Below are positions 38,850-46,237 of a stretch of DNA of 64,000 nt, one piece after another; position 1 is the stretch's first letter, and each line of letters opens with the position of its first letter. The notes under the pieces are model-generated. The model saw only the letters and a list, made by a program, of their open reading frames with translations. It was not told the DNA's origin and ran no database searches. The position numbers were made by a program, and so were the translations under genes. The stretch comes from Candidatus Rhodoluna planktonica (GTDB lineage Bacteria > Actinomycetota > Actinomycetes > Actinomycetales > Microbacteriaceae). The stretch covers positions 744,001-808,000 of the forward strand of contig NZ_CP015208.1 in the NCBI RefSeq assembly GCF_001854225.1, read 5' to 3'.

Positions 38850-39573
38850 ATGCCTTCAGGGGCCAGCCTCTAACTACGGTGAAACTAGGGTCTTTGACTC
38901 GGCGCATGTAGTCTTCAAAACTCTTGTCGTTTGCCTCACTCCAGGAAACTTGGAGCTTGTGCAGTTCAATGGGGTCGGTTGGAAGTTCGGTTGACCAACG
39001 ACGAGCAATGGCTTGGGCAACCCTTCCAGCTGCAATGGCATCTGCGGTAGCGTTGTGAGCATTTTTCAGCGGAACCCGGTAAAACTCTGCTGCGTTCTCT
39101 AGGCGGCGCTTGCCACCGCGGTAAGTGTCTTTGTATTTATCAATGACCAGCGGGTCGATGATGGGCATTGGATTGGCTAGCGGTTCTAGGCCGTATCGAA
39201 GGGCTTCAAAATGCAAAATTGTGAAATCAAAAGGGGCGTTGTAGGCCACCACCGGAATATTTTGTTCGAAGAAAAAGCGCAATTTGGCCAAAATCTCGGA
39301 AATTGCAGAGGCTGCCGATTGGCCCTTCGCCTGAGCGATTTCTGTGGTCACTCCGTGAACTGAAGCCGCTTGAATCGGTATGTCTATACCTGGATTCACC
39401 AACCACTCGGCGACCTCAGAGGTTGGGTTACCTGAAGAATCAATTTCTAAAGCACAGGCGGTGACAATTCGGGCTTCCCTAAGCTCCAGTCCTGTGGTTT
39501 CGAGGTCAAAAACTGCAAGGCGTTCAGCCCAGGCTGGCAGGGTCGGTTCGAAGTCGAAAGAAAGTTGATTCAC
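38848..39573 (-). CDS. DnaQ-like DEDDh 3'-5' exonuclease
   Basis: The 241-residue protein has the three exonuclease motifs: FDLETTG (about 22-28, two acidic metal ligands), YNAPFDF (about 110-116) and HNATADA (about 171-177) with the DEDDh histidine. It resembles the proofreading epsilon subunit of DNA polymerase III, but many Actinobacteria carry several such genes and the replicative polymerase can have its own proofreading PHP domain, so the role may be in repair or RNA/DNA trimming. It starts with GTG with no ribosome site, six bases after a -10-like hexamer. Confidence 0.9.
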   Translation of the reverse strand: MNQLSFDFEPTLPAWAERLAVFDLETTGLELREARIVTACALEIDSSGNPTSEVAEWLVNPGIDIPIQAASVHGVTTEIAQAKGQSAASAISEILAKLRFFFEQNIPVVAYNAPFDFTILHFEALRYGLEPLANPMPIIDPLVIDKYKDTYRGGKRRLENAAEFYRVPLKNAHNATADAIAAGRVAQAIARRWSTELPTDPIELHKLQVSWSEANDKSFEDYMRRVKDPSFTVVRGWPLKA

Positions 39574-39579
39574 ATAGTC

Positions 39580-39585
39580 AGACTA
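39580..39585 (-). promoter_or_regulatory. -10-like TAGTCT, 6 nt before exonuclease GTG
   Basis: On the reverse strand TAGTCT, then GACTAT, then GTG at 39573. No ribosome site is present, suggesting a leaderless mRNA. Confidence 0.5.
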
Positions 39586-39679
39586 GAGCTGCCCTAAGAC
39601 GCTACTGACTTGCCACGCTAGAGTTTCATCCTTCGAAATTTATGTGTCATCTGGGGTCCAGGTTTAGTTGACTGGGAAT

Positions 39680-39685
39680 TAGACT
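39680..39685 (+). promoter_or_regulatory. -10-like TAGACT, 5 nt before hydrolase GTG
   Basis: TAGACT, then GAACT, then GTG at 39691. No ribosome site is visible. TTGACT at 39668-39673 is only six bases upstream and cannot be the -35. Confidence 0.5.
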
Positions 39686-39690
39686 GAACT

Positions 39691-40611
39691 GTGGCTCTAA
39701 ACCCCAAATCTCTTGCTCAACGCGCGGCTGCTCGCGCAATTGAAAAATCGGTGCAGGTTGCTGATGTAGCCACCAAGTACTGGTTTTATCCTGCTTTAGA
39801 GCCGATGACTTCGCCGACGCTAATCATGATTCACGGCTACCGCGGCAACCATCACGGACTTGAAGCTCAAGCAGGTGCCCTGACTGGAATTAATTTGGTG
39901 ATTCCTGATCTACCAGGATTTGGCCAATCTAGCCCATTCTCCAAAGAACACACCGTTGCCAACTACTCAATTTGGCTAGCCGATTTTATAAGGGCACTAA
40001 AGCTCGAACAGCGCCCATTTCTGCTGGGCCACAGTTTTGGTTCGTTGATCGTCTCTCACCATGTCACGAACTTTGATGATGTCAGTGCCCTAATTCTGCA
40101 GAATCCCGTTTCGGCCCCGGCCCTCGAGGGCCCCAAGGCTTTTCTGACCGCAGTATCAAAATCATTTTTTGCCCTAGCTGAAAAACTTTCCCCTAAATTA
40201 GGCGAGTGGCTTTTGAAAAGTTGGCCGATGGTACGGGGGATGAGCATCCTCATGACTAAGAGCCGCGATCGCTCACTTCGCACTTGGGTGCACAGGCAGC
40301 ACGATGCTAATTTCAATGACTTTGCAACTCGCGACGTCGCCATCCAAGGTTACCGAGCATCAATTTCTGCCTGTGTCGGCGATTTTGCTGCCGGGATTTC
40401 TATACCGACCCTTATTTTGGCTGGCGAACGCGATGACATCACCTCGGTGGAACAGCAACGTCAGATGGTTGCACTCATTCCGCATCAGAATTGGAGACTT
40501 CGGGTGATCGAAAAGGTCGGCCACCTAAGTCATTATGAGACCCCCGAGATAGTTTCGGATGAGATAAAAAACTTCGTCAAAAAAATAGCAACCGATTCGA
40601 GAATTGGATGA
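39691..40611 (+). CDS. alpha/beta hydrolase
   Basis: The 306-residue protein is an alpha/beta-hydrolase fold enzyme: oxyanion-hole IMIHGYRGN (about 46-54), nucleophile elbow GHSFGS (about 112-117), a late acid in LILAGERDDIT (about 245) and catalytic His in VGHLSHYE (about 280). The substrate is unknown; no signal peptide is seen. Its stop overlaps the ATG of a GT4 glycosyltransferase (ATGA), so the two are translationally coupled and may act in one pathway, for example lipid or glycolipid metabolism; that is inference from context. Confidence 0.88.
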   Translation: MALNPKSLAQRAAARAIEKSVQVADVATKYWFYPALEPMTSPTLIMIHGYRGNHHGLEAQAGALTGINLVIPDLPGFGQSSPFSKEHTVANYSIWLADFIRALKLEQRPFLLGHSFGSLIVSHHVTNFDDVSALILQNPVSAPALEGPKAFLTAVSKSFFALAEKLSPKLGEWLLKSWPMVRGMSILMTKSRDRSLRTWVHRQHDANFNDFATRDVAIQGYRASISACVGDFAAGISIPTLILAGERDDITSVEQQRQMVALIPHQNWRLRVIEKVGHLSHYETPEIVSDEIKNFVKKIATDSRIG

Positions 40612-41699
40612 TTTCAGGATTCTTTTTTGACGCTCGTTACATACGGTGGGATCACCACGATGGAATATCTCGATTCTCGGCCGGGCTTTTTGCTGCCTTG
40701 CATGCGCGCGTGCCAGTAACCGCAATAATTTACGATTTACGGCAACTGGAAAAATTGCCCAGCGGAACCAAGTACATCCTGGCAAATGACCCCACAAAGT
40801 TGTCAGAGGTTTTTATCGCGCTAAAGCTAAATAGGGCAGGGGCTAAGGTGGTTTTTTCACCGATGCAGACCATGGGCTCTTGGTTTCGAAAATACCGTCT
40901 GATTCTGACCCTGCACGATTTGATTTACTATCGTCACCCGACGCCACCGCCAAGTTTCAATTTCGCCATTCGTCTTGCTTGGCGGATTTTTCACATGAGC
41001 TATTGGCCACAGCGCTGGTTCCTCAACCGAGCTGATGCAGTGGTCACCGTTTCGAAAACCAGCAAACGCCTAATTGAGAAACACCGGCTCACGCGCCGTC
41101 CGGTGTCGGTGATTTATAACGCGGCCGGAGCACTAGAACGAGAATACGAACACCCTGCGCCTAAACACAGGCCCAGAAGCCAGCAAAAACTGGTTTACAT
41201 GGGTAGTTTCATGCCGTATAAAAACGTGGAGTTGCTGGTTTCCGCGATGAACCACCTGCCTAACCACGAGTTGCATCTACTGAGCAAAATTTCTGATTTT
41301 GACCGCGACCGGCTGACAGAAATTTTCAAAGATGGCGGTGGCTCGGTGGTGTTCCATAATGGAGTCTCAGAAGCTGAATACCATCGTCAACTTGATGGCG
41401 CTATTGCCTTGGTCACGGCGTCCAGAGATGAGGGATTTGGAATTCCGCTGGTGGAGGCTATGGTGCGTGGCCTTCCGATCATTGTTTCCGACATTGAAAT
41501 TTTCCGTGAAATCGGGGGAGATGCAGCACTTTACTTCGATTGCGATTCTCCAGAAGAGTTCACTCAGCAGGTGAAGTTGCTAAACGATGCCGCTAGTTGG
41601 CGCATACACAGCGAATTGGGTCTGCAACAGGCCAAAACTTTTAACTGGGATAAATCTGCTGCCGCTTTGGTGCAGTTAGTCGATCAGATCAACTCGTAG
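40608..41699 (+). CDS. GT4-family glycosyltransferase
   Basis: The 363-residue GT-B glycosyltransferase has the C-terminal GT4 donor site SRDEGFGIPLVEAMVRGLPIIVSD (split: EGFGIPLVE, the Glu-x7-Glu motif, about 272-280) and an N-terminal acceptor domain with DARYIRWDHHDGISRF. The donor sugar cannot be predicted; related proteins are often annotated mannosyltransferases. No transmembrane segment is clear. It overlaps the upstream hydrolase by 4 bases and runs 16 bases into the convergent histidine phosphatase, so no terminator fits between. Confidence 0.87.
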   Translation: MISGFFFDARYIRWDHHDGISRFSAGLFAALHARVPVTAIIYDLRQLEKLPSGTKYILANDPTKLSEVFIALKLNRAGAKVVFSPMQTMGSWFRKYRLILTLHDLIYYRHPTPPPSFNFAIRLAWRIFHMSYWPQRWFLNRADAVVTVSKTSKRLIEKHRLTRRPVSVIYNAAGALEREYEHPAPKHRPRSQQKLVYMGSFMPYKNVELLVSAMNHLPNHELHLLSKISDFDRDRLTEIFKDGGGSVVFHNGVSEAEYHRQLDGAIALVTASRDEGFGIPLVEAMVRGLPIIVSDIEIFREIGGDAALYFDCDSPEEFTQQVKLLNDAASWRIHSELGLQQAKTFNWDKSAAALVQLVDQINS

Positions 41700-42295
41700 T
41701 TCAAAGCCGTGGTCTCATCTAGCGGTTTAGGTTCGTAAACCTGCAGGCTCCAACCCTCATTTTCGCGATGCACCAAGATGTTCAAGCAAGCGTTTCCAAG
41801 ACGTTCGCCAGCTCTAGGTATTTCTCCGGCTGAAACGATAGACAGCAGAACCCTGATCAGAGCACCGTGCGACACAGCGAGCACGCGCTTTCCTGAAAAG
41901 TCTTTCGCAATTGAATCCAATGTTTTATGCGCCCTGAAATTTAACGCCGACAGCGTTTCGGCTCCTGGCACAAAAGATGCATCCGCATTAAATTTTTGTT
42001 TCCACTCTTCATGGGTCATTCCCTCAGCTTCGCCAAATGAACGCTCAAGCCAAAGATCGGATACCTGCGGCACTAAGTGGCCGAAGCGCTCAGCAACGTA
42101 TTCGGCAGTCACCAGAGCTCGAGTCAGTGGGGAGGTGTGCAGCACGTCCCAGTTTTCAGCCCGAAGTTGCGCCGCTGCAGTTCTGGCTTGGGCATGGCCG
42201 GTCTCGTTCAGCGGGATGTCGGTTACCCCTTGAAGGCGAAAATCAATATTCCAGTCAGTTTGACCGTGCCTGAGCAGACCTAGGACGGTTTCCAT
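41684..42295 (-). CDS. histidine phosphatase family protein
   Basis: The 203-residue protein has the phosphoglycerate-mutase-like active site LLRHGQTDWN (about 7-16, phosphohistidine His) and VSHGALIRVLL (about 142-152, second His). The LTRALVTAEYVAE segment gives the conserved arginine. It is more like a broad phosphatase than a cofactor-dependent mutase, since the characteristic mutase loops are absent. GGAGAAAAA precedes the ATG. In Mycobacterium a similar gene lies near uppP, as here. Confidence 0.88.
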   Translation of the reverse strand: METVLGLLRHGQTDWNIDFRLQGVTDIPLNETGHAQARTAAAQLRAENWDVLHTSPLTRALVTAEYVAERFGHLVPQVSDLWLERSFGEAEGMTHEEWKQKFNADASFVPGAETLSALNFRAHKTLDSIAKDFSGKRVLAVSHGALIRVLLSIVSAGEIPRAGERLGNACLNILVHRENEGWSLQVYEPKPLDETTALNYELI

Positions 42296-42337
42296 TTTTT
42301 CTCCTGGAATCGCATTGGGAACATTTGTCTCTAAACG

Positions 42338-42363
42338 AAAAAATCCTCGACCATTGTCGAGGA
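42338..42363 (-). terminator. terminator downstream of tRNA-Leu
   Basis: On the reverse strand TCCTCGAC (42356-42363) AATG GTCGAGGA (42344-42351) is followed by T6 (42338-42343): an eight-pair perfect stem. It ends the tRNA transcript just before the histidine phosphatase gene. Confidence 0.9.
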
Positions 42364-42369
42364 CTATCG

Positions 42370-42452
42370 TGTCCGAAAGGGGACTTGAACCCCTACCCTC
42401 TATCGAGGACTAGCACCTCAAGCTAGCGCGTCTACCATTCCGCCACCCGGAC
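42370..42452 (-). tRNA. tRNA-Leu (anticodon GAG)
   Basis: The 83-base reverse-strand gene folds as a class II tRNA: acceptor GTCCGGG pairs with TTCGGAC (two wobble pairs), D arm with GGCGGAATGGTAGAC, anticodon stem CTAGC/GCTAG around loop TTGAGGT (anticodon GAG, 42417-42419), a long variable arm, and T arm AGGGGTTCAAGTCCCCT. The discriminator is A and CCA is not encoded. It reads CUC and CUU leucine codons. A strong terminator follows. Confidence 0.95.
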
Positions 42453-42514
42453 CTATGACCTAAGTCCGTGGATTAGGTTACCAGACTTCTGCAGCATCAA
42501 ATACAGTCAATCCT

Positions 42515-42542
42515 TTGCAGTTCACCTAAGTAGGGGTAGTTT
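42515..42542 (+). promoter_or_regulatory. promoter of the 69-aa gene (leaderless)
   Basis: TTGCAG (42515-42520), 16-base spacer, TAGTTT (42537-42542), then TGAACT and ATG at 42549. This is the clearest example in the window of a full promoter feeding a start codon without a leader. Confidence 0.65.
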
Positions 42543-42548
42543 TGAACT

Positions 42549-42758
42549 ATGGCTCAAGATCCGCGTAATGCACTTTCTCAACTAATGGCAGCACTTGAAC
42601 GTCACCTTGAAGCGGTATCTTCTAAGCGCAACGACGACGATGCCACGGTGGAACAGGCCTATTACCAATTAGAAGACGCCTTCCTGAACTATGAGGAAGC
42701 CTTGGGCGAAAAATACGGAGAGTATCTGCCCATCGCATTGGCAGAAGACGAAGAATAA
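42549..42758 (+). CDS. small acidic conserved protein of unknown function
   Basis: The 69-residue protein is mostly helical and strongly acidic, with ALERHLEAVSSKRNDDD and DAFLNYEEALGEKYGEYLP segments and an acidic AEDEE tail. I recall similar short proteins in this place in other Micrococcales, but I cannot name a function. It has its own promoter, appears leaderless, and is six bases upstream of uppP, so both are probably expressed from it. No membrane segment or metal motif is seen. Confidence 0.75.
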   Translation: MAQDPRNALSQLMAALERHLEAVSSKRNDDDATVEQAYYQLEDAFLNYEEALGEKYGEYLPIALAEDEE

Positions 42759-42764
42759 TTCTTC

Positions 42765-43607
42765 GTGGATTTTTTCAGCGCAATTTTATTGGGCTTAGTT
42801 CAAGGGCTCACTGAGTTTTTACCGATTTCGTCATCCGCGCACGTGCAAATAGCTCAAGCGCTGATCTCAATAGATTCATTAACCAGGCCACAACTAACGG
42901 CATTTATAGCCACCATTCAATTGGGTACCGAATTGGCGGTTTTGCTCTACTTTGCTAAAGACATCCGCCGCATTGCGACAGCCTGGCTCAAAAGTCTGAA
43001 ATCCGCTGAAAACCGGAATCAAGATTCCAAAATGGGTTGGCTAATTATTTGGGGATCTCTACCGGTTGTCGTGATTGGGTTGCTCTTCAAAGACCTAATT
43101 GAAAATCAATTCAGATCGCTCTGGGTAATCGCCTTTACGCTTATCGGTTTTGGCTTGGTTCTAGGAATTTCGGACATCATCGGAAGTAAGCAGAAAACCC
43201 TAAAAAGCTTGAACACAAAACATGGTTTACTCTTCGGTATTGGCCAAGCACTCGCGGTAATACCCGGAGTCTCAAGGTCGGGTGGAACAATTACCGTTGG
43301 CCTGTTACTGGGCTACACTCGCGAAGCAGCCGCGCGCTACAGTTTTCTGCTCGCGATACCGGCGGTCTTGGCCAGTGGTTTTTATCAATTTGTAAATTCA
43401 GTTGGCGAGCTTCAGAATTCGATGCTGTTAGCGACCGTCGTGGCAACTGTGGTTGCTTTCGCCTCTGGCCTCACAGTGATTGCCTTCTTCCTAAAGTATT
43501 TGAGCAAGGGTTCATTCCTGCCTTTTGTGGTTTGGCGAGTGGCAGTTGGTTTGGCCCTGTTGTGGTTGCTTAGCAACGGAATTATTACTGAAAATCCGGT
43601 TATTTAA
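42765..43607 (+). CDS. uppP: undecaprenyl-diphosphatase UppP (BacA)
   Basis: UppP dephosphorylates undecaprenyl diphosphate on the outer face of the membrane, recycling the lipid carrier of peptidoglycan synthesis. The 280-residue membrane protein has the two family motifs: GLVQGLTEFLPISSSAH (about 9-25, catalytic Glu) and PGVSRSGGTI (about 166-175). About eight hydrophobic segments are visible. It starts with GTG, six bases after the small acidic gene, and its end overlaps the convergent PAC2 gene by 4 bases. Confidence 0.96.
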   Translation: MDFFSAILLGLVQGLTEFLPISSSAHVQIAQALISIDSLTRPQLTAFIATIQLGTELAVLLYFAKDIRRIATAWLKSLKSAENRNQDSKMGWLIIWGSLPVVVIGLLFKDLIENQFRSLWVIAFTLIGFGLVLGISDIIGSKQKTLKSLNTKHGLLFGIGQALAVIPGVSRSGGTITVGLLLGYTREAAARYSFLLAIPAVLASGFYQFVNSVGELQNSMLLATVVATVVAFASGLTVIAFFLKYLSKGSFLPFVVWRVAVGLALLWLLSNGIITENPVI

Positions 43608-44482
43608 TCGTTGCTGTCAGAGTCGGGTCTAGTGTCAACATCCTTGGCCACACCGTCATTACTTCGCAAAAACTCTTCGAACTCTGCAGCAAGCTGATTG
43701 GCGCTCTGTTCAATGGTGGCTGCCTCATCGCTGTTGTTCTCTAACTGCAAGATGTAGTTTGCCATTTCCTCGTCATTTTGCGCGATTTCATCAATCCCAC
43801 GTTCCCAAGCAAAAGCCTCATCAGCTAATTGGCCGTGATCGAATTGAATCCCCAAATATCGTTCAACTTCGATGAGCAGCGCCAGAGTTGCTTTAGGCGA
43901 AGGCGCGTTGTGCACGTAATGTGGCACCGAGGCCCACAGCGCAACAGTGGCTATTCCCTCTGCCTCAAGTGCCAGACCTAAGACAGACAAGATGCCAACC
44001 GGACCTTCGTACTGGCTTTTTTCAATGCCCAAAATCTCGCGGGCACTCGCATTCTGGCTGGTTGCGACGATTGAAATAGGTCTGGTGTGGGGCACATCTG
44101 CCAGCATGGCACCGAGAAACAGAACTTTCTCAATCTCTCGATCTTGAATCATTTCAAGAATTTCAGCGGTAAAGCTTTTCCAACGTCTCGATGGTTCGGT
44201 GCCCACCAAAAGACTCAGCGCTGAAATTGAACTGTCAGAGTTTGAACCCGGAATACAAAACTCGGTTGTTGGCCAGGATAAAACTCGTTCGCCTGACTCA
44301 CCGAACGAGACAGTTGGCCTGTTGAATTGGAAATCGTAGTATTCCTCTGGATCGACCGATGCTACAACTTCGGCATTGATGGCCTGAGCCAGGAACTTTG
44401 CAGCACCTGAAGCAGCCTCGCCGGCATCGTTCCAGCCTTCGAAAGCTACTATCAGCGTTCTGCCGGAAAAAAATGAACCCAT
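43604..44482 (-). CDS. PAC2-family protein
   Basis: The 292-residue protein belongs to the PAC2 (proteasome assembly chaperone-like) family: FEGWNDAGEAASGA (about 15-28), the SVDPEEYYDFQFNRP segment (about 43-57) and GILSVLGLALEAEGI (about 163-177) are family hallmarks. The C-terminal region is acidic and helical. Bacterial PAC2 proteins are common in Actinobacteria and lie near the proteasome locus in Mycobacterium (Rv2125), but their role is not established. Here the proteasome genes are missing from the neighbourhood although this gene remains. Confidence 0.9.
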   Translation of the reverse strand: MGSFFSGRTLIVAFEGWNDAGEAASGAAKFLAQAINAEVVASVDPEEYYDFQFNRPTVSFGESGERVLSWPTTEFCIPGSNSDSSISALSLLVGTEPSRRWKSFTAEILEMIQDREIEKVLFLGAMLADVPHTRPISIVATSQNASAREILGIEKSQYEGPVGILSVLGLALEAEGIATVALWASVPHYVHNAPSPKATLALLIEVERYLGIQFDHGQLADEAFAWERGIDEIAQNDEEMANYILQLENNSDEAATIEQSANQLAAEFEEFLRSNDGVAKDVDTRPDSDSND

Positions 44483-44536
44483 TGATACTCGCTTAGATAA
44501 ATCGTCTAGGTAAAGCCTATGTCAAGCAGTGACGGG

Positions 44537-44542
44537 TAGACT
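44537..44542 (+). promoter_or_regulatory. -10-like TAGACT, 9 nt before HAD ATG
   Basis: TAGACT is followed by nine bases and the ATG at 44552. No ribosome site is seen. The spacing is a little longer than at the other candidates, so a leader of up to a few bases is possible. Confidence 0.4.
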
Positions 44543-44551
44543 CGTGTTCAT

Positions 44552-45211
44552 ATGTTTGGAAAAAAACTTCCGGCAGCAGTGCTTTGGGACATGGACGGCA
44601 CTCTGGTCGATTCAGAGCCGTACTGGCTTCTTTCTGAGAAAAACCTGGCCGCAGAGCACAGCAAGGAATGGACCGAGCAAGACGGCCTCGACCTGGTTGG
44701 AATGAGTCTCTACGACTCTTCAAAAATTATTAAGTCCAAACTAGCCAGCGAAATGCATCCTGATGAAATCATGCACAACTTGACTGACTCAGTTGTCAGT
44801 CACCTACAGCGCGAAATTCCTTGGCGCCCAGGAGCTCTAGAACTTCTAAGTGAGCTCAAAAAGAAGGGTGTCAAAACAGCGTTGGTAACAATGTCTCTGC
44901 GCCGAATGGCCCTGGCGGTAGCCGACTCTGTCGGGTTCGAAGCCTTTGATGTAGTGGTTGCCGGCGACGACGTCAGAAATGGAAAACCACATCCTGAACC
45001 GTATCTAAAGGCTGCGGAACTGCTCGGAGTTGAACCGCAAGACTGCATTGCTTTTGAAGATTCGATCACTGGCCTGAGATCAGCCGAGACGGCTGGCACC
45101 ATAGCAGTGGGCGTTGAAAACATTGTTCCTATTCCTCCTGCCGAAGGCAGGATTGTTTGGCGAACTCTGGCCGGCGTTAAAGTCTCCGACCTAAGAAGAT
45201 TGTTCAAGTGA
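44552..45211 (+). CDS. HAD-superfamily hydrolase
   Basis: The 219-residue protein is a beta-phosphoglucomutase-like HAD phosphatase: nucleophile motif LWDMDGTLVDSEPYW (about 10-24), motif II TMS near 113, lysine in GKPHPEPY (about 145-152), and FEDSITGLRSAETAG (about 169-183) with the metal-binding acids. The substrate is unknown. Its stop overlaps the preferred trmI start (TGATG). A gene of this type beside trmI is usual in actinobacterial proteasome neighbourhoods. Confidence 0.88.
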   Translation: MFGKKLPAAVLWDMDGTLVDSEPYWLLSEKNLAAEHSKEWTEQDGLDLVGMSLYDSSKIIKSKLASEMHPDEIMHNLTDSVVSHLQREIPWRPGALELLSELKKKGVKTALVTMSLRRMALAVADSVGFEAFDVVVAGDDVRNGKPHPEPYLKAAELLGVEPQDCIAFEDSITGLRSAETAGTIAVGVENIVPIPPAEGRIVWRTLAGVKVSDLRRLFK

Positions 45212-46209
45212 TGGCAAAAAAGAAAGCTTTACTTCCTACCGGGCCGTTTAGGGCCGGTGATCGAGTGCAGCTCACCGGGCCCAAAGGCAGACTCAACACC
45301 ATTACCTTGGTTTCCGGAGCAAGTTTTGGCACCCACAAGGGTGACATCAAACACGATGACATTATTGGTCAGCCCGAAGGTTCAGTGATTAGAAACCATA
45401 ACGGGGTAGAGTACTTAGCCTTTCGTCCCCTGTTGAGCGATTTCGTGCTGTCCATGCCTCGCGGTGCGGCAATCATTTATCCAAAAGATTCGGCACAGAT
45501 TGTCACGATGGGAGACATTTTCCCGGGTGCCCGCGTAGTCGAAGCTGGAGTGGGTTCAGGTGCCTTGAGCATGTATTTGCTGCGCGCGATTGGGCCGGAT
45601 GGTCGACTCGATTCGTTCGAGCGACGCGAAGAATTTGCCGATGTAGCTGCGGCTAACGTCGAGACTAATCTCGGCGTGGTCCCCGAAAATTGGCAGATTC
45701 ACCTCGGTGATTTGCAAGACCAACTGCCGGCAAAAGTGAAGCCGGGGGAGGCCGATAGAGTAATTCTCGATATGTTGGCACCGTGGGAGTGCATCGAAGT
45801 AAGCGCTGAAGCACTAGTTCCCGGCGGTCTGATAATTGCCTACGTTGCCACTGTTACACAGCTTTCACGCTTCACCGAGGCACTCAGAGAAACCGGCCAA
45901 TTTGCCGAACCAGAAGCTTGGGAATCGCTGGTCCGAGGCTGGCACCTTCAAGGCTTGGCGGTTCGCCCAGAGCACCGCATGATCGCCCACACGGCTTTCT
46001 TGGTAACTGCACGCAGACTTGCCCCAGGGACTACCTTGCCTAACCTAAAAAACCTGAAGAAAAAACCGGAATTTAGCGATGAGGATATGTCGGTCTGGAA
46101 CCCGGAACATCTCGGTATCAAAGAAGCGAGTGCAAAGAAACTGAGAAGAACTATAAAGAATGCCCAAACCGCGGCAGCCGCCAAATCAAGTCAAAATCTC
46201 GAAGACTAG
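45211..46209 (+). CDS. trmI: tRNA (adenine-N1)-methyltransferase TrmI
   Basis: TrmI methylates A58 of the tRNA T-loop using S-adenosylmethionine. The 332-residue protein has the SAM-binding motif VVEAGVGSGALSMYLLRA (about 110-127), an acidic ribose-binding residue in DSFERREEFADVAAANVE, and the DMLAPWE catalytic loop (about 188-194). I chose ATG 45211, overlapping the HAD stop, rather than GTG 45208. The C-terminal extension is lysine-rich. In Actinobacteria it normally precedes the proteasome ATPase (mpa/arc); here an FKBP lipoprotein gene follows after 28 bases. Confidence 0.94.
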   Translation: MAKKKALLPTGPFRAGDRVQLTGPKGRLNTITLVSGASFGTHKGDIKHDDIIGQPEGSVIRNHNGVEYLAFRPLLSDFVLSMPRGAAIIYPKDSAQIVTMGDIFPGARVVEAGVGSGALSMYLLRAIGPDGRLDSFERREEFADVAAANVETNLGVVPENWQIHLGDLQDQLPAKVKPGEADRVILDMLAPWECIEVSAEALVPGGLIIAYVATVTQLSRFTEALRETGQFAEPEAWESLVRGWHLQGLAVRPEHRMIAHTAFLVTARRLAPGTTLPNLKNLKKKPEFSDEDMSVWNPEHLGIKEASAKKLRRTIKNAQTAAAAKSSQNLED

Positions 46210-46237
46210 ACTTGAAAAAAAGAACGAAAGCTTTCCT

